Part shown: one piece after another, positions 61,072 through 64,000 of the stretch
Layout: each line of letters starts with the position of its first letter
How positions within the stretch are numbered: position 1 is the stretch's first letter
NCBI RefSeq assembly: GCF_026339875.1
Contig: NZ_JAPEPZ010000002.1
Location: 930,001-994,000 of the forward strand
Source: Streptomyces sp. NBC_01571
GTDB lineage: Bacteria; Actinomycetota; Actinomycetes; Streptomycetales; Streptomycetaceae
Reading direction: 5' to 3'
DNA length: 64,000 nt
The notes under the pieces: model-generated
What the model was told of the DNA's origin: nothing
The model's input: only the letters and a program-made list of their open reading frames with translations
The model's database searches: none
Made by a program: the position numbers and the translations under genes

Positions 61072-62832
61072 TCAGGCGACGGCGTCGTCGCTCCCGGTGC
61101 CCGCGAGGCGGAGGTGGTGGTCACGGGCGAGGAGGAGGTAGCTGCTCGCGGTCCACGTGTAGGCGCGGTCACGCAGGCCGGTACCGGTCAGGGCGTCGAA
61201 GTTCTCGGCGAAGCCATGGGTCTCGCACAGGGCGCGGAACCGGGCGCTGATGTCGTCCGCCAGTCGGAGGTGGCCGGCGCGGCGCAGGCCGTCCTCGATG
61301 AGGACGGTGGCGGGGGCCCAGATCGGGCCGCGCCAGTAGCCGTCGGCCCGGTAGTGCGGGGAGGTGGTCAGCTCGGTGGCGAGGCCGTACGGGGTCAGGT
61401 GGGCCTTGATGCGGTCGGCCAGCGCGCTGGTGACCTCGGCGGGCAGGTGCTCACCCAGCGCGATGGGCATCAGGTCGAGGAGACTGGCGCTGCTCCAGGT
61501 CTCCCCGGTCCCGGCCGAGCGCGCGACGAACCTCTCTCCGGTCCAGAGCTGGTCGAGTAGCGCCGCCTGGATTTCCTCGGCTGCCCCGACCCACCGGCTC
61601 GCCTCGTCCGGTCTGCCCAACTCTCGTGCCAGTGCCTCGAGTTCGCGGAGCTGGAGGACGAGGAAGGCGGTGAGGTCTGCGGTGACGACCACCCGCCCGG
61701 GGTCGAAGGTGGTGGCGTTGTCCCACCCGCTGTCGTTGCCGTGCTGGTAGTAAGGCAGTTCGGCGCCGGGCGCGCGCCTCACCGTGAGCCAGAAGCCGGT
61801 CCAGCGCTCCAGGCGCTCGTATACTTCGGTCAGTTCGGCCCGGCCCAGGTGGGTTGGCAGACTGCGCCGCAGGTGGCCGAAGGCCCAGCCGTGGATGGGC
61901 GGCTTGACGAAGTTGTAGAGGACTTCGGAGTGGGTGACCGAGTCCGGCAAGGCGCCGCTCTCGTCCTGGTGGTCAAAGGGCAGATGGAACTGGTGCCAGG
62001 CCAGCTCCGGCGCACCCGACGCCAGGGCGAGTGCGTTGAAGCAGTGGTCCCAGCTCCAGACCTTGTCCATCCAGTGCTTGGACATCAGCACGCCCGGCCG
62101 GGTGACCAGGCCCTTCGCCGCCACGGTCGCGGACCAGACGACGTAGGCTGCGAGTTCGGCGGCGGGGGTGGCTTCCGAACGCCAGGGCGCCACCGCGTCC
62201 ACGAAATCCGTGAACGCTCCCTGCGCGGCCGACGCGATGTCGTCGAAGGACGCCGAGGATGCGTAGGGCGGGCGAGCGGTGTCGAGTTCCTCGACCGCGA
62301 CCTCCCAGTGGCCGTCTGCCTCCGCTGTCACAGTGACACCGCGATCGCTACTGCCCAGGGCCTGGTCTCCGGGCGCGTCCGCGAGGGTGCCGGACAGTAC
62401 GGTGACCCGGTATCGGCGGCCGGTCTCGTACGAGGTGAAGACGTGCGCGTTCGCGGCCGGATCGTGGAAGAAGTACGTTCCGCTGAACGGGGTGAGGGTC
62501 CGTACGGCGGCGAGGACGCCGAAGTCCAGGCCGCTGCCCCGAAGGCGTACGGCGTCCGGGGCCTCATAGGCGAGCTCGACGCGCCCGCTCTCGCCGACCC
62601 AGCTGAGCAGGCCCGGTATCGCCTCGACGCGGGTCTCGGCCCGCCCGCCTCCCACCGGTTCCAGGGGGACCAGACGCAGGACACCGTGCATGCCGTTCTG
62701 GTGCGAGACGAGGTGGAGGTCCTCGGCATACGTCTTCTCCGCGATCACGGGCGAGATGTCGAACCAGGACCCGTACGCGCTGAACGGGATGTCGTGGACG
62801 GAGAATGCCGGGCCGGACAGTGCGGCGGTCAT
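61072..62832 (-). CDS. MGH1-like glycoside hydrolase (amylo-glucosidase/trehalase fold)
   Basis: A 586-residue protein. An N-terminal beta-rich domain (residues 1-200) is followed by an (alpha/alpha)6 barrel: TRPGVLMSKHWMDKVWSWDHCFNALALA, YYQHGNDSGWDNATTFDPGRVVVTADLTAFLVLQL, and YWRGPIWAPATVLIEDGL, the hallmarks of the GH63/GH37-like family (W-x-W-D, NDSGWDN, Y-W-R-G-P-I-W). Probable acids are Asp of SWDH and Asp/Glu of the NDSGWD region. No signal peptide. It is co-directional with sugar ABC permeases, so it likely processes an imported oligosaccharide. Confidence 0.85.
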   Translation of the reverse strand: MTAALSGPAFSVHDIPFSAYGSWFDISPVIAEKTYAEDLHLVSHQNGMHGVLRLVPLEPVGGGRAETRVEAIPGLLSWVGESGRVELAYEAPDAVRLRGSGLDFGVLAAVRTLTPFSGTYFFHDPAANAHVFTSYETGRRYRVTVLSGTLADAPGDQALGSSDRGVTVTAEADGHWEVAVEELDTARPPYASSASFDDIASAAQGAFTDFVDAVAPWRSEATPAAELAAYVVWSATVAAKGLVTRPGVLMSKHWMDKVWSWDHCFNALALASGAPELAWHQFHLPFDHQDESGALPDSVTHSEVLYNFVKPPIHGWAFGHLRRSLPTHLGRAELTEVYERLERWTGFWLTVRRAPGAELPYYQHGNDSGWDNATTFDPGRVVVTADLTAFLVLQLRELEALARELGRPDEASRWVGAAEEIQAALLDQLWTGERFVARSAGTGETWSSASLLDLMPIALGEHLPAEVTSALADRIKAHLTPYGLATELTTSPHYRADGYWRGPIWAPATVLIEDGLRRAGHLRLADDISARFRALCETHGFAENFDALTGTGLRDRAYTWTASSYLLLARDHHLRLAGTGSDDAVA

Positions 62833-62913
62833 GTGGTGTGACTCGTTTCTCGGTCAGGGGGTTCCGGCCGGCTGGCGCGGGAGGGCGCCGGTCGGCGTGG
62901 CAGGTCCGGGGAC

Positions 62914-63741
62914 TCAGTCCTTGACGGCGCCGGTGGTCACGCCGGCCGCCACATAGCGCTGGGCGAGGACGAGAATGACCGCGGCGGGCAACGACGCCAC
63001 GACCGCGGTGGCCATGATGGCGTTCCACTCCTGGTTGTTGTTGCCGATGTAGTGGTAGATGCCGAGGGTGATCGGCTCCCGGGCGCCGCCGTTGACCAGG
63101 GTGTTGGCGAAGACGAAGTCGGACCAGGACCACAGGAAGGCGAACAACGAGACCGTGACGACGGCGTTGCGGCTCATCGGCAGGACGATCGACCAGAAGG
63201 TCCGCAGCGCCCTCGCTCCGTCCATCTGCGCGGCCTGGAGCAGCTCGCCGGGTATACCCGACATGAAGGCGGTGAAGATCAGCACCGCGAAGGGGACGGC
63301 CAGAGTGGAGTCGGCGACGATCAGGCCGGGCACGGACTGGAGCAGGCCGAGCTGGAGGTAGACGGCGTAGAAGCCCATCGCCATGATGATCCCGGGGATC
63401 ATCTGGGCGGCCAGCAGGACGAAGCTCAGCAGGCCGCCGCCGCGCGGGCGCAGCTTGGCCAGGGCGTAGCCGGCGGGCGCGGCCAGGGCCACGGTCAGCA
63501 CGACGGTACCGAGGGCGACCACCAGGCTGGTGCCGAGGTAAGGCAACTGCTCGTCGAGGACGGTGCGGTAGCCGGCCAGGGTGCCGTGGGTGGGGAACAG
63601 GTCCGGCGGGCTCTTGCGCATGTCCTGGTCGCGGGTGAGGGACACGTTGATCATCCAGTAGACCGGGAAGAGCATGACCCCCGTCAGCAGCAGGCCGACG
63701 GCCGTCTTCCAGCCTGTCTTCGTGACAGCGTCCGTTCTCAT
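62914..63741 (-). CDS. Carbohydrate ABC transporter permease (MalG type)
   Basis: A 275-residue protein with six spans. The cytoplasmic EAA-like loop reads PGELLQAAQMDGARALRTFWSIVLPMSRNAVVT. Helix 1 is WKTAVGLLLTGVMLFPVYWMINVSL. It starts with an ATG that overlaps the stop of the upstream permease by 4 nt. With that partner, a binding protein and an ATPase outside this window it would import an oligosaccharide for the adjacent glycosidase. Confidence 0.9.
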   Translation of the reverse strand: MRTDAVTKTGWKTAVGLLLTGVMLFPVYWMINVSLTRDQDMRKSPPDLFPTHGTLAGYRTVLDEQLPYLGTSLVVALGTVVLTVALAAPAGYALAKLRPRGGGLLSFVLLAAQMIPGIIMAMGFYAVYLQLGLLQSVPGLIVADSTLAVPFAVLIFTAFMSGIPGELLQAAQMDGARALRTFWSIVLPMSRNAVVTVSLFAFLWSWSDFVFANTLVNGGAREPITLGIYHYIGNNNQEWNAIMATAVVASLPAAVILVLAQRYVAAGVTTGAVKD

Positions 63742-64000
63742 GACAGCGCCTGCTTTCGCTGGACACGGACGTAGATCAGGCCGAACACCAGAGCGGCGAC
63801 CACGAGCAGGTTGCCGACGGCCGCACCCGGGCCGAAGGCCGGCAGGAGATTGCCGAAACCGAGCTGGTAGGACCAGGTGGCGAAGGTGGTCGACGAGTCC
63901 GCCGGGCCGCCCTTGGTCATGATCCAGATGAGGTCGAAGACCTTGAGGGTGTAGACGAGGCCCAGCAGCAGCGTGATGGCGGAGACCGGCCGCAGCAGCG
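63738..64000 (-). CDS. Sugar ABC transporter permease (MalF type), partial
   Basis: Only the C-terminal part is inside the window: LKVFDLIWIMTKGGPADSSTTFATWSYQLGF...GPGAAVGNLLVVAALVFGLIYVRVQRKQAL, the end of a MalF/UgpA-type permease with the F-D-x-I-W-x-M-T-x-GGP motif. The gene continues beyond position 64000. Confidence 0.88.
   Translation of the reverse strand, partial: LLRPVSAITLLLGLVYTLKVFDLIWIMTKGGPADSSTTFATWSYQLGFGNLLPAFGPGAAVGNLLVVAALVFGLIYVRVQRKQALS

Overview
The window is high-GC DNA with actinobacterial codon use. Its families (Lsr2, a WhiB-like protein, SARP, DUF6207, MarR regulators) point to a Streptomyces chromosome, probably an accessory or arm region because intact genes alternate with broken genes and stacked insertion sequences. 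All calls come from reading the sequence; no database search was run.

Layout. 1-5.96 kb: small oxidoreductase and efflux modules with MarR regulators (NAD(P)-binding protein/MarR; MarR/SDR/MFS/flavin monooxygenase), the MFS gene carrying an internal stop. 5.95-16.45 kb: an insertion-sequence pile-up. An IS5-family transposase gene is split by an IS110-family element, and that element's recombinase gene is split by a group II intron with its own reverse transcriptase. The left end of the IS110 element holds what looks like a readable bridge RNA, whose guide segments match both element ends and the actual target. Next come two identical inverted copies of a 1,018-bp IS, IS630 remains, a tautomerase gene, two identical 208-bp MITE-like elements and a further IS5 element. 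16.5-35.5 kb: a patchwork of MarR/hydrolase, a six-repeat propeller protein, GNAT, an SPFH protein, Lsr2, an RHH-PIN toxin-antitoxin pair, WhiB, and many truncated genes (universal stress proteins, Tn3 and IS256 transposases, inositol monophosphatase, methyltransferase, AbiEii-like).

37.9-56.7 kb is the main system, a RiPP biosynthetic cluster. A 57-residue precursor (39755-39928, +) has an acidic leader and a C-terminal core made almost only of Ser, Thr and Cys. Facing it is one long minus-strand operon: SARP regulator, F protein (RRE/Ocin-ThiF plus extra C-terminal domain), YcaO, SagB-type dehydrogenase, LanB-type glutamylation enzyme, split elimination enzyme, an M50 protease-ABC ATPase fusion, ABC permease and a second YcaO. 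Several junctions overlap by 4 nt. The set predicts a peptide with azoles or azolines (YcaO/F/SagB) and dehydroamino acids (split LanB), exported by the ABC transporter and possibly cut by the M50 or M20 peptidase. Only one SpaB_C-like protein is present, so the pyridine-forming enzyme of true thiopeptides is not seen. The product may instead be goadsporin-like or of another kind.

The cluster is bordered by duplicated fragments: part of the PA14/fibronectin gene on its left recurs on its right, and part of the S1-like gene on its right recurs, inverted, on its left. From 61 kb onward the DNA looks like an ordinary carbohydrate-utilisation locus (glycosidase plus two ABC permeases, the last cut by the window edge).
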